DNA from: Plantago ovata
Taxonomy: Eukaryota > Streptophyta > Magnoliopsida > Lamiales > Plantaginaceae
Reading direction: 5' to 3'
Assembly (NCBI GenBank): GCA_028274465.1
Contig: CM051458.1
Span: 101,324,855 to 101,388,854 of the forward strand
DNA: 64,000 bases
Below the pieces are notes generated by a model that worked only from the letters and a program-made list of their open reading frames with translations, was not told the DNA's origin and did no database searches. Both the position numbers and the translations under genes were made by a program. Numbering within the stretch: the stretch's first letter is position 1; each line of letters begins with the position of its first letter. Of this stretch, positions 47,301 through 59,663 are shown in pieces.

Positions 47301-50300
47301 CAAATATGGAGCGTGGAGGCTCAAACAGTAAGGAGAAAGACCACACACATACACAAAACGTCCATGGTCATGAAGGATCGATACAAACATTCATCATCGT
47401 GCAATGATCCATCTTGAGTCTCCACGCCGACAAGATCAAAATGAGCTATATTGCAATAGTTGGGATAATAAGAACATATGATAGAAGAGGCCAACAAATG
47501 GTCTTGTGTTTCAAAAACTGGTTAGCAATGAACTCTTCGAACACTACCTCCAAACTCAATGTGATCAATGAAGATAGATGTTACTATAAAGTGGAAAGTT
47601 GCATATGTTTGGAGGGACCTTCTACTTCTTAATCAACGAGCAATATGGCATACTTATCAGTATGTTCTACTACTACTAGTCACCAAAATCATAGCTCATT
47701 CCTATGATCTCCGTTGCAGTCCTCAATCTTCAGTCTTCACGAACCTCTATCACCAAACATGTGAACTGTGAGACAACCACTTGTATTCTCAAGAACGAGA
47801 ACGACTATCTTATTATCAATATCAAAGGGAAATATGAACGGGGTAGTTGGTGGACCATAAACATTTTTTCAGTGTAATAACGAATATATTATTCATTCTT
47901 CTAAACTCAATAGATAATTACGCCAGTTAATCAAGGTTGTGACCTTCCCTCCCAATCGGTCCTCATCAATAATTTAAAATTATATATTATTTATAATTTT
48001 CTCTTTAATTATCAATCTAATTCTATTGTCTCTTCGTAGTTTCACTTAAATATCTTTTTCGTCTTTGATAATTTGGCATCCTCAAGAAGAATTTTCATTA
48101 TTTTCAAGTGGCCGGGCACATTCACAAACCACCAGCTAAGTATGTTAACTATCGGGTTTAAAGATACTTCTTTTTCACATATTTCACGTTACTAATATCT
48201 GATATATATAGCCTAGGCGTAAATTAATAAAACTAATGGCCCACCCGACCTCCATAATAATATCACATATATTTTCCTTTTTTTTTTTCTAGTTTAATTT
48301 GTGTAAATAATATATAATAAAATCATGTGTAGGAAATGGCCAATGTTTATCTCATATGAAGACCCGCATCGAGTCATAAAACCATACAAGTCATGTTTTT
48401 GCCTAAGTATATTAGGAAAAAATGTTTCATATATGACTTCATGATCCATGTAAATTAGATGAGTGTGACATCATTCACTTGGGTAGCGTTGTTTTTCAAT
48501 TCCCAAATATATTTAAGGAAAGACTTGTTTCTCTTGAGACTTTCAGTAAGAATATATAGGTGCTCTCATTCCAATTCCAATCCATAAACTTAAGAAATAA
48601 GAATACACACATGCAAGATGCTCAATCAAAATTTAGTCGTCGATAGTTCGGCTGTGAAACTATTACATGCTTGGGTACATACGCAGTCATTAATTGTTTT
48701 AAATAAAATTGTGTAATGAGAAGGATGGGAAATAAATGAATAATTAATTACTGAATAACCATAATTTGAAGTAACTAAAGTTTTACTAGTACGTACGTCT
48801 GGAATAAAGTGTAGTTGGAGATCTGTAATTCCCAGGAATTAATATCCATCCATGTGAATATTTATTTATATAGGGATATCTAAATACGAAATGTACGTAC
48901 GTTATTGTATATATATTCGCGTGTTATGGTTAGGTCGATGCTATAATATCGAAAATGCCACAGACACCTAGGTTTGGCTCTTTTCAATTAATATATTGCA
49001 TGTCCGGGCTGTAATTATTATAAGAAATTGCTACTACTATAAGAGTCATCGATAATATAATTACAAAAAAAAATTTAGCGTGGAATGTAAAACACATGCA
49101 GATTGAAGTTTGAAATTATTAATGACATGCATGCCCACATTAGTTGGCACAAATTAGATTGAGATCACGAAGAAGCTAATTTGATATTCTTGGAGTAATT
49201 GTTGTAGCACGAACAACCAAGATGTGTTTATATTATTTTTGCAAAATGACTTGAGACCTTTCTCAATATTAATTGTTTATCAATGTTATGATTTTTTTCT
49301 TTTATTTTTAAGAAATGATATAAGTACATTTATTAATGGGGTGCGCGCACCTACATAGTATAGGTCATGACTCGAATCGCAAATCAAAAAACAATTACAT
49401 TGTTGAAAAGAACAGCACCATTGACTCGCGCGCGAATCCAGTTCAAAAAAAAATTATATTCGTTCTTATTAATAATTCGCCTCTCTCTCTCTCTCTCTCT
49501 CTAATATCAGTAACTTTCCACAAGCAATTGCATTTGAACACACAATCTGAGGAGAACTCGATACTCGCCCTGGTCTATGACCGATTTCATTGACCTTATG
49601 GCTATAAAATTGCCACGCATGTAATCAAGTGTAGGTCACTCATGATAATCAATAGTGTAATAATTTTAAAAATATAAGGTTTACCAAAATCTCATAGACC
49701 TAGTCCACAAGAATTTATCCAATCCAAAAAACTATACTCTAGCCCATAGTTTCAAAAGCTTATTAAACCGAAGTACTCCGGAGTACTTTTTTTTTTCTTT
49801 TTTTTAAATGGAAACCGAAGTACTTAATAACGTTATAATGTTAGTTAAGCTAAAGTTATGTTCTTTCAATCTGAAATGAACTGAATTAATCGATCCAAAC
49901 TTATTAAACTTATTCTATAATATAAGAAACAATTAAGCAAAAAATGAATTTAACTTAAATGAACTGAATTTAATGAATCAAACTGACCTGGACTAAATTG
50001 AATTTAATTTTAGTATAGAAAACAATTAAGCAAATCTGAATTTAACTGATGTAATGGTAAACATACGATATGGATCCAACAAATTGAAGTCACCTCAATT
50101 ATTTGTATAAGACAAGTAAAATGTTGTTCAACTTATTTACACGTGACCATGTCCCAAAGTGGAGAGCGGAGGTAACCTATTAAAGTCCAACCTGTCAACC
50201 GTATGGACTAGGAGGTCCTCCACACCATTGTATAGGCTAAGTCCATCCGATCATGGGCTTGGAGCCCCTCCACATCATGAAGCCGTGTAAGTATACAATA

Positions 50301-53300
50301 AGGTTTGTAAAAGCCAAACTGGAAACCCTAACCTCCATGGCTGCACATGGAAAGAAGCTCACTAATCTCGCAATCTACTTTTGACTTCCAATAGACTTCC
50401 AACGACCTTGATAGAAAATGGGACATTCCAACACATGATGGAATGCTTTGATGCATGGTCACGTAACAATTATCCTAGCTATAACTTTTTGAGGTAGAGT
50501 AATATATATATATATATATATATATATCATGTAAAATATTACTATCAAACTTGATACACTTAAGTTTCTTCTCTCTCTATCAAACTTCACAAAAATCATC
50601 CCATCACCTTCATAATTGTACGCTGAGATTTCGTAACGTAACCAGAGCCTCCTATAGCCTAAATTGAAGGTTTATTCATGTAGTCACACATACACGTGCA
50701 CTTCGACCACCCCCATAACCATACGTACGCAGCCCTCCTAGCCTAATTTGGAGATTTATTCATATAAAAATACGCTCACCATCTGACAGCAGCCTCTATA
50801 GCCATATGCAGATTCTCATCCAACTCAACTTAGAGACTTAATTTACGAAAACCTTTATCTAGTTCCTTAATATTTTATTCTTCACCCAAAGTAAAAGGAT
50901 AAGTCGACCTTATTTTACGTTCTTTTCTATCATTGTTTAAACTAATCAACTTGAACGTGGAAGTCTATTTGGTCGGATCACACCGGTGTTGCATTTGTAT
51001 CTTATGTTCTAGTGTGCTCTTGTTGTTTACAAGTTGTCGGTGTATACCAGTTGTTCGTATTAATTCTTTGATTGTAGATTACATCTTGATCGAATTAAAT
51101 TTAATAAATCTAAAATGATCTAAACCGAAAATAAGTGAAAACATTAGTACTATGTCTACGTACAGGTACTTGTATTCTTAACAAGACCGTGTACTGTCAC
51201 CCAAATATGATCTAAAGTCGTATATATAATAAAAATCTGGGTCCCCTACTCTTCAGTAAATGGGCAAACCGTCCTAGCTGGGTTTCCTTTTGGGGAAGTC
51301 TGTAACTTCATCATTTCATTGTCCTAGATTTTATAATTTCAAGTTATATGTTTTCTTTTTGGTATATATACTCAAGTTCCGGATCTTATTATATCATCGG
51401 CATAGATATTGTTATGGAGTATACAAGTTGTGAGTAACCAAAAGAAAGAAAAAAGAACATTACGTTCTAGCTGGGTTGTTATGATCTACTAAGTACGTAT
51501 ATAATCTAATCTAATGTAAACCAAATTGAAAATTCAAATACATTTCATTATTTATGTTGGGAATTATAGGATTGATATGAACTCCATTCATCTGGGATAA
51601 CTATGAGTTCCTTTACTCAATTAGTCTATTTGGCGGACCTAGGGGTTTCCCTACACGCTAACTAACAAATTCCGAGACCACAATTCATAAATCTCTACTA
51701 TTCATTCGTATCTAAAAATCTAAATTGAATTTATTTGTATAGTAATCTCCCAACCTCAAAGTCATCTGATTTGTACAATGATATGATCGAAATGTAAACT
51801 TCCCACCCAAACTCCATTTTATATATTTATTATAAAAAATATACAAATAGAAACGGACCACAAAGTGAAGTGATACCTCAGAATCGACTAATGAGCAAAA
51901 TATACAGTGCAAAATAACCTATTTATTTAAAAGGGGAATCGGTTAAATGAAAACTTCAATATGAATTGTCCTCTCTTTTGTCGATTCCCCAGTTCAGAAA
52001 AAAAGCTCAAAAGAGGTGAAACATCATTTCTATCACGAAACTGTAACAGTACCCATGTTGGGATATATTTATAATATAATATAATATACTGGAGTATATT
52101 TTATTATTATTATTGCATCATTATGAATTTATGATGAAGATTTGTTGCACAGTTCTGCTGTACTTTGTCTGCGATGGATAATTATAACCCGGCCCGATCT
52201 GCAAAGATGACGTATGCAGATTCGAGATCAATTAGTAGGTATTTAACGTAGCGCCGTGAGATCTTGTAACGGATCGATCTCGACTGAGATATGTTGCCGA
52301 GATCTGTGACAGATCATCGATCTTCAACTGAGCGGCGAATTTCGTTAGGTTTTGAGAACTAGAGATACATCAGGGACTTATTTTGCAATTTTTCCAAATT
52401 ATTCTTGTGCTGACGATGTTTTGTAATTTCATGTTTTGGTACGCGAATAGTTGGAAATTTTCATTTTTAACTTCAAATCTTGTTTATTAAGTATTATCTT
52501 CACGAAATTACTTGGAAAAACACCCTGAGTTTTAATATCAACATGGTTTAATTTTTGTCATATACTGTAATATGATGTTATATGACACAATATTATAACC
52601 CAATTAAGTACACGTTAAACAATCACAAATTACTCCCTCCATTTCCCGCGAATTTAATTTGTTAAGTTTTTCAATGTTAAACTTGATATCATATTAACTT
52701 TAAAATGCACCAATAAAATTATAGTTATACAAATATGAGGTTAAACGAAATAATGCAATGAAGTTAGAGCATTGCTTATGGAGGATCTTTTGCCCTAATT
52801 AAGCTAAAAAAATTCAATTGAGTTTTTTTTCCTACTAAATAGTATACTTCAATTAAGCCCTAAAAATTATTATTTTATAATTATATGGTTGTTTGATTGG
52901 CTAATGGAGTAATAAGATAGCACATGAAACTCACATAGGAGCTCTATAATTAAGTCCCAGACCATTAAAGACTTCCATTTGAAGAAAAAAAAATTTGAAG
53001 CTTTATATTTAAGATCTTATTTAAGTCCCAAATTATAAAAAATAAAGAATGCTATTACACCAAAATTTCAGGGAACTAAATTGAACCCATGCAGAAACGT
53101 TCCTCGATGCCTATTGGAGTATTAAGTTAAAAAAAAAAAATACTAGCCAATAATCTGAAGTCTTTAAGTTAAAGGAAAATGTCATTCATTCATTATTTAA
53201 GTACTACTAGTAGAAAACATCTGATTTATTTATATTATCACAAACATCTAATTTTTAATATATGATATAGCATTGAGATTTTCACAAACATTACTTATAT
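47301..53300. other. Long gene-free AT-rich region
   Basis: No protein-coding gene can be supported. It contains a CT microsatellite (about 49481-49502), a TA microsatellite (about 50501-50527), a diverged TTCAG-type MITE relative (about 49860-50045), a Stowaway-like end (ACTCCCTCCATTTC at 52632) and a less AT-rich block at 52130-52360 with no open frame. Scattered short ORFs have no family features. Confidence 0.5.
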
Positions 53301-53309
53301 AGTGATAAT

Positions 53310-53560
53310 GGTTTTCTTTTTAAACAATCAAATTAAATTATATTAATAGCAAGTGGGCATAAAAAATGTTTAAAAGAATGTGTACAATGAAAATAAAAAA
53401 TAAAAAACAAATCAAGAAGCTCTCAAACCACTACCTATTACACTGCCAAACCACGAAAAGCCCGGCCAAAACTAGGATACACAGGGAGCATGATTTAACA
53501 AGGATAAAGAGAACAAAAAGTCATCAACCAAAACTCAAGTGGACTAACTAAACATAGCCA
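53310..53560 (-). mobile_element. LINE 3' end (minus orientation)
   Basis: TTTTTAAACAATCAAATTAA then TAATAGCAAGTGGGCA read on the minus strand gives a typical plant LINE 3' UTR ending in poly-A. No coding part recognised. Confidence 0.45.
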
Positions 53561-53639
53561 TCCTGCAGAAGTAGTTTCATCCAGGAGATAAGTAAATAGC
53601 CCAAGGAGACCGAGAGTAACAATGAAGGCGTAAATAGTG

Positions 53640-54112
53640 GTAAAGGTTGGTTAACTCTGCTTACTTGGTTATGTGTTCCCCGTTCATTTAAGCTCGAGGG
53701 TTGATATCAAACGGGAACTGATTTACCTCGTCGACTGGGACTCCTATGAGCTGGAAGTGGGGTTGTGATGCTGCATCATCGCCCTGGGAACTATGGGAGC
53801 TAGGCCTTGGTTTTTCTTGTGGATGTCTCGAATCACCGACGGTATTCTGGAGTTCGATAGCCTTAGGTTTACCGTCTTGGTTTCGTTTTAAATTCTTCCG
53901 GGATCATAACTTAGCTAGAGTCTTCTGAGTTTCGTTCCGGGTTGGTATCTCCATTAGCTTCTCTGGCTATTTGTACCCCTTTGTATATATTGGTTATATA
54001 TTGGTTTTGATGATACATCTTGTATCATGATTGGGACCGGTATACTCCTATTATTTTGTATATAACATCATTAGGCTTAATGATTTTTTTTTGTTTAAAA
54101 AAAAAAAAAAAG
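53640..54112 (+). mobile_element. 5'-truncated LINE 3' end with poly-A
   Basis: Ends with TTAATGATTTTTTTTTGTTT and a run of 15-16 A (about 54097-54112) after a TTTGTATATATTGG region, typical of a plant LINE 3' UTR. The short ORF inside (53746-53928) shows no conserved domain. Confidence 0.55.
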
Positions 54113-56384
54113 ATGGCAGGTTCAACGCCGTAATATCGAGATTAGGTAAATAGGTCAGGGATTTAACATATATCAGACTTAGGTCAGGGATTTAACATAT
54201 AAATGAAGTAGTACTTCGGATTAATATCGGCACTTTACCTCCAGGCTCCCAATTGTTACAACAAACAAGCCGGTACACTAAAATTTGCTAAATTAAACAT
54301 CTGAGTTTGAACTTTAAACATAAAAGAATAAAATCTAGCCTATATCGCTTTTGTCAAGAAAAAGTACGTATAAGATGGAGTTAGCCTATATCGCTTTTGT
54401 CAAAGATCGAGGTTTGTACAAAGGTGAAAACAGATTGCATTCATTAAACCAGAAAGAATTGAAATAAAATAAAATAAATATTTCAAAATGAAAGTACAAA
54501 TATTGGGATTTTAGTCATTTAACCATCAAAATTAAGAGAAAACTTAAAATTAAAGTAAAACTCAAGTCAAATATATTCGTAGTTACGCCTCAAAACAAAT
54601 TCATATTATCCGTCTTGAAATATCATTATTCTATAAAAATATAAATAAATGAATGAAATTTTTTTACTAAAAATGAATTTGATATTTGACTAAGAAATAA
54701 AATGGAAAAGGAGAAACAAATGAAGGAAAAGGGCAATAAATGTATGTATATTGTAAATAATCATTAAAAAATATGAGAAACAAAATACGGTAGAAAGAAA
54801 GAAATCATGCAATGCCCACTTAGATAAATTGAAGTACTGCAACATTTTACCAGTGCACCTTAATGCCTTGTACTGTACTTCTACAATTCTGCAGTCCCCG
54901 CACAAGTATAAGTTTTTCATTTACATTTTCATCCGCTTTCACATTTTTCCTTTTTATATATTCTTTAACTTTTCTTATCTATCCCTTTTTTTTTTTTTTT
55001 TTAACCCCCAAAATATCAGAGATTTAACATATTGAGAACTCACGTACCCTTCTTTTCGAGACCATTCGCTCCGAATTTAAACGTGATTGCTCTGCAACAA
55101 TTCTATAATGAGTGACCTATATATATGAGAAATTTCCGGTGCATGCACAAATGAAGACAAATTAAAGTGCGCAAATTAGAATATGTGTTTGTCTGTAGTC
55201 CAGCATATCCTCTCGTTGAACAATCAAGGAATAACCGCGCCGACCTAAAGTGTCGAGATTAATATTCAGTTGATTAGTAGCGGGACGTTCCTAATGAATC
55301 TAATTTCATAATGAAAAATAGATTAATTAAAATTGTGAGCAAAACTGGAATGGGTATATATGTACCTAAGAACAAATTAACAAACTTTTTTCACGCGAAG
55401 TGTATCGAAATGTTACAAAATATTTTTTAAATGCATAAAAAAATTTGGGATCCAAGAAGAAAATTTTAAATTTTAGAGTACAAAAAATTTATTTTATTAT
55501 TACTCCCTCCATCTACTAATAATCTTCTCGATCACTTTTTAATTTTGACTTTTCGAGGTCCAATTTGCCTCATATCAATTCCAAGTCATATTAAAAATAA
55601 AAAAATAAATTATACTATAAAAGTATATTATTATAAACATCTTCGGTTTTTCCGAAATTTTAGGATTCTTTATTAACTTAACTTTACACAATTTGCATTA
55701 ATTCGTTTATAGTAACGGAAATTGCAGACATGTTTAATAAGGGGTAACACCCTTCATTGAGGTCCACTCATTGTATACTACATATGTATATACTAAAATA
55801 TGTACATTCCTTCAAGTTGAGCATCATCCTAAGGTGGTTTATACCGGCCAAATAGCATTGTCCTATGTTGTTGAGTTCGTATTAACAATAGTCGATTCTA
55901 CCTAATCACAAAAGCTCACAACACACCAAGATCAGCTGCACCAATCAAACACACACCCAAGCAACCGAAAACAAAGCAAGAACGCAAGCAAGAAAGAACA
56001 CAAGAGTTTAACGCGGTTCGGTTGTAAATAACCTACGTCCACGGAGATCACCAGCTCCAATATATTATATGAACGTCAATTACAAGTCCCTAACAGTATG
56101 CAAGAAACAATAACAAATCTGTCTCTCAAAGCTAGAACCTATAATCTATAATATATCACTTGTCGAAGTAATCGAACAAGCCTTCTTTGTCGTGTTGTTA
56201 TGTTCTTGAGCATGCAGCAATCACCCCTTTATATTTTATATAGTCTTCAATTTGCAGCTAACCATAAAGGAATTCAAATAGGAATTAATTTTCTAATGGA
56301 GACAATTACCTCACATCCTAGATACTAAGGTCGAAGATCTTCTAGCACCGAGGAAAAAGAATTATACCTTTGCTTATTTAGTTA
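54113..56384. other. Gene-free AT-rich region
   Basis: Short direct repeats (GTCAGGGATTTAACATAT at 54153 and 54184; TTAGCCTATATCGCTTTTGT at about 54335 and 54383) and a Stowaway-like end ACTCCCTCCATC at 55502. No gene recognised. Confidence 0.45.
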
Positions 56385-57312
56385 CTAGGAACTGCGTCAC
56401 ACGCTACGCGTACGTGTGAAGCGTAATCTTGTAAAACTTTATTGTTTCATTAAATAATATATTGAAATAAATGGAGTGAATATATAATCTTCACATAATG
56501 AATTTAAACATAATAAAAAAATAACTAATTGAGTAGTTAAACTTAATATAAATGGTGTGCTATAAATGGATATAGTTTTTGTAGTTATGCAATTAATAGT
56601 TTTGAATTGAACTATATTAGACATACGAAAAGTATTCTTCCAATGAGTTAAGAACCATCAGATACATCTCTAGATTTTAGAAACATTCAACTTCAAAATC
56701 TGCAATGCATCTTTTTTGCATGTTAATTGGTATTCTTCATTAGTTGAATATATTGTCAAGTGCTTCATATAAACATTCTAGTTTCATAACATGATGTTTT
56801 TAGTTATTTTTATCGTATGATTTGAGAATAATTTAAGGTCAAAATGACAATCGAAAAAGTCAACAAAATCAAGTGTTACATTTATTATTGGACGGAGGAA
56901 GTATGTATTTTTTATAAGAACATATCGTGGTTATTTTTAAAATTAAGTATAATACGTCATACAATTTTATGTTAAAAAATAAAAATTTAAGAAGAGAATA
57001 AATAAATAAATAAATAAATTACGTCAATAAGATTCGAACCCAACACCTTCAACTAAAATAATGATACAAATAATAGAGAAAAATCACGCCAACAAGATTC
57101 GAACCAAACACCTTCAATAATAATAATAATAATAAAAATAATGGAGAAAAATCACGCCAACAGGATTCGAACCCTACATCTTTTAATTAACTAATAACAC
57201 ATGTATGCACCAGATTGAAATTGGATAAGCAAGATCAACGGATTAAAATTGATTGGTAGGTCAATCAATTGGATAAATCAACCGACTTATTATATTATAA
57301 TAATTTAATTTG
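56385..57312 (-). mobile_element. Helitron-like non-autonomous element, copy 2 (inverted)
   Basis: Reverse-complement homologue of 29227-30135 over its whole length. On the minus strand it begins TCCAAATTAAATTATT near 57312 and ends GCGTGTGACGCAGTTCCTAG at 56385, followed by T. It carries the same GATTCGAACC repeats (57030-57180). Confidence 0.62.
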
Positions 57313-58255
57313 GAAAGTAGTTTACCCAGGACTATGAGACATATATTATCCAAAGCACTCTCATCAAGTATACAACAAGTGGATCTAAGTGAATGATGTT
57401 GTCCAACTTTAAACCGGCGGGACCGACCCCCTTATAAGCTATGACAAAGACAAGAAATGAAGGAAGAGATAGGACAAAAGAAGAAGTGAATGGCAGAGTA
57501 CGATAGATAAAGAGGAGGTACGGGAGGAGAAAGAGCAAACTATCGAACCTGTGCCAGCAAAACCCAACGACTCACGGCCTACATACATGAACTTGATCCA
57601 CGAGACTAACTTTTGGGTCCATGGGCCAATTCTCAGATCCGCCGATTTTGATGCATTCAGCCCATCTATTGCTTGTATTTTGATGGGCCCATCTAACCGC
57701 TGGTTTTGTTTGTCTAGTTATGTTAAGACTTGCAAAGCAACGTACTATTTCACTAATTTATGTCACATACACTCACACGTTCGTAGAAGCATTGGGTGAC
57801 AAAGATTAACCTCATTTTTTATACATTGGGATTTTTTTTTAATCCAAATATTACAACTAATCATATACAAAGATACGAAACCACCTTATACATTCACATG
57901 ATCACATCTATACCAACAACCTAAATAATATTATGCCTCCGACATGGATCGAACATGCACCTCTCATTCATTACCCGAGCTCCATACCATTACACCACCT
58001 TATGCCTAACAAATAAAGATTAAATTAAATTGATCTATATACCTCCGTGTCTGAATGTTCATTTTCAATGCTAAAATAAAAAATAAAAGCCAGGGAGGAC
58101 CGAACTCTACACCTCACTTTCCCGTACATATTTCATTCCATTGTACCACATTATAACTCCATAAAATTTAGCTTCATATGTGATGCCAGAACTTATATAT
58201 ATTTTAGAGATATTTTTTATAACTGAAATTCATCCCATAGATATATAGATATGAA
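57313..58255. other. Gene-free DNA with diverged repeats
   Basis: Two related blocks at about 57940-58010 and 58095-58160 (GATCGAACATGCACCTC / GACCGAACTCTACACCTC, then CCATTACACCACCTTA / CCATTGTACCACATTA) form a diverged direct pair. No gene. Confidence 0.5.
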
Positions 58256-58905
58256 AAAGAAAAAGGGTTTTTTACATCTACCACACCCCTACTAGACAAC
58301 CCAATTACAAATACGTCCCTCTTAGTCCAACTATTACATTTTGGTCCAAAATGTGTTGAATCCGTTGACCATCTTATAATTTACTGTTGCTTATTGTCAA
58401 TCCAAAGACGCCCTTAGCCTTTTTTTTCTTCTTTTTTTCAATTTTTTTTCTTCCCTTCTTCCTCTTTCTTCTTCTCCTTTCCGATTAATCGGAGCTCTAC
58501 AGCTCCGGCGAACTGATATTTCTTATTTTTATTTTTTATTTTTTAAAATTTTTTGGGGTTATTTTTAAGATATAAAAATTCATAGGGTTCAGTTTGCAAT
58601 AATATTTGAGGCAATTTTAGAATTTAAAAATTATATGCCTTATGTTGAATTATTAAGTGTGAAATGGGTGAAATTGAAAAGATTTGAGACAAATGTGTAA
58701 TTAATGAAAATTGGAGTTGTTTGGTCTCAGTAAAAGTTCAATATTTGACAAAGGGTAAAAATGTATTTTCATTGATTTAGTTCGTCAAAAGTCAAGATCG
58801 TGGGTCTTCATGTAATTAAATCGTCTAACGGGGAAGGTGGATATAATTGTTTGACTAACGAGAACCTATGTGTAATAAAATCGACTAAGAGGGTACTATG
58901 AAAGA
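58256..58905. mobile_element. Probable relative of the palindrome-array TIR element
   Basis: Left end has ACCACACCCCTACTAGACAA and TTACATTTTGGTCCAAAA; the right end carries roughly inverted words (ACTAACGAGAACC, GACTAAGAGGGTA). The centre has CCGATTAATCGGAGCTC and ACAGCTCCGG palindromes next to a pyrimidine-rich tract, the same layout as 32290-33100 but without expansion. Termini are weakly matched. Confidence 0.4.
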
Positions 58906-59131
58906 TGATTTCATATAAATGGAAAAGAAAAGAAAAGGAGCTCTTCAATATTACAAGATACTAAAAGATTAAATACATGACTTTAACCAGTATTACATGT
59001 ATATTATATTTCATAAAATCTTACTTAATTTCAGATATTTTCCTCCATGAAACTATCTAGCTAGTCATGGGTATTTAGATTCACTTAACCTCTCTAACTT
59101 TCGAATATTTTAGTCTTCCCTTTTGCTCACC

Positions 59132-59140
59132 TATATATAA
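59132..59140 (+). promoter_or_regulatory. TATA box of the S-protein homologue gene
   Basis: TATATATAA 62 bases before the ATG, a normal distance for a short plant leader. Inference from position only. Confidence 0.5.
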
Positions 59141-59201
59141 TTCCACCAAAAATACTCTATGTAAGGGGCATGGATGATTCAAGAGCTCTAATATCATAAT
59201 C

Positions 59202-59663
59202 ATGAGAGCTATCAAAATAGAAAACCTGTTGCTGGTCTTCTTCTCCGTTCTCACATGCATGCCTAATAATTTTCAAGTGTTAGCGAGAGAGTGCGTTTGG
59301 ACCGATGGACACAGTGTTTATGTAACCAACCAGCTACATGCGTCGCCCCTATTGCTGCACTGCTATTCCAAGGATACAGATTTCAAGATCCACACTTTAC
59401 AAAAGAATCAAAACTTCTACTGGAGTTTTTGCCAAGATGTGTTTATGAGGACAAGGTACTTTTGCCGCTTTACATGGGATGAGAAAACCATATCTATTCC
59501 GGTATATAACTCCAAACTTTCATTGTATGAATGTTCAAATGGCGATTGTCTATGGTCAGCGCGCGAGGATGGTATCTATTTCACATATCGGCTAGAAGGT
59601 TATCGGCATGTATACTTTTGGAATGGTACTCGGGCTGGAAAACTAAGGGATAGGATTTATTGA
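59202..59663 (+). CDS. S-protein homologue (plant self-incompatibility S1 family)
   Basis: Small secreted protein of 153 residues, intronless as is usual for the family. Residues 1-28 form a signal peptide (LLLVFFSVLTCM core). The mature part has the S1 fold signature: YVTNQL near residue 47, LLLHCYSKDTDF, a FYWSFC strand, RYFCRFTW, and the late LYECSNGDCLW, with the conserved cysteines present. Poppy PrsS of this family is the pistil self-incompatibility ligand; most other members, expressed in varied tissues, have unknown roles as putative extracellular signals. The frame is clean and the family length is normal, so it appears functional. It stands alone among mobile elements. Expression is not predictable from sequence. 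Confidence 0.92.
   Translation: MRAIKIENLLLVFFSVLTCMPNNFQVLARECVWTDGHSVYVTNQLHASPLLLHCYSKDTDFKIHTLQKNQNFYWSFCQDVFMRTRYFCRFTWDEKTISIPVYNSKLSLYECSNGDCLWSAREDGIYFTYRLEGYRHVYFWNGTRAGKLRDRIY

Noticed and set aside
47301..47900. Possible diverged gene in 47.3-47.9 kb
   Set aside because: Composition is slightly less AT-rich, but frames are short and no family feature or splice-linked frame could be found.
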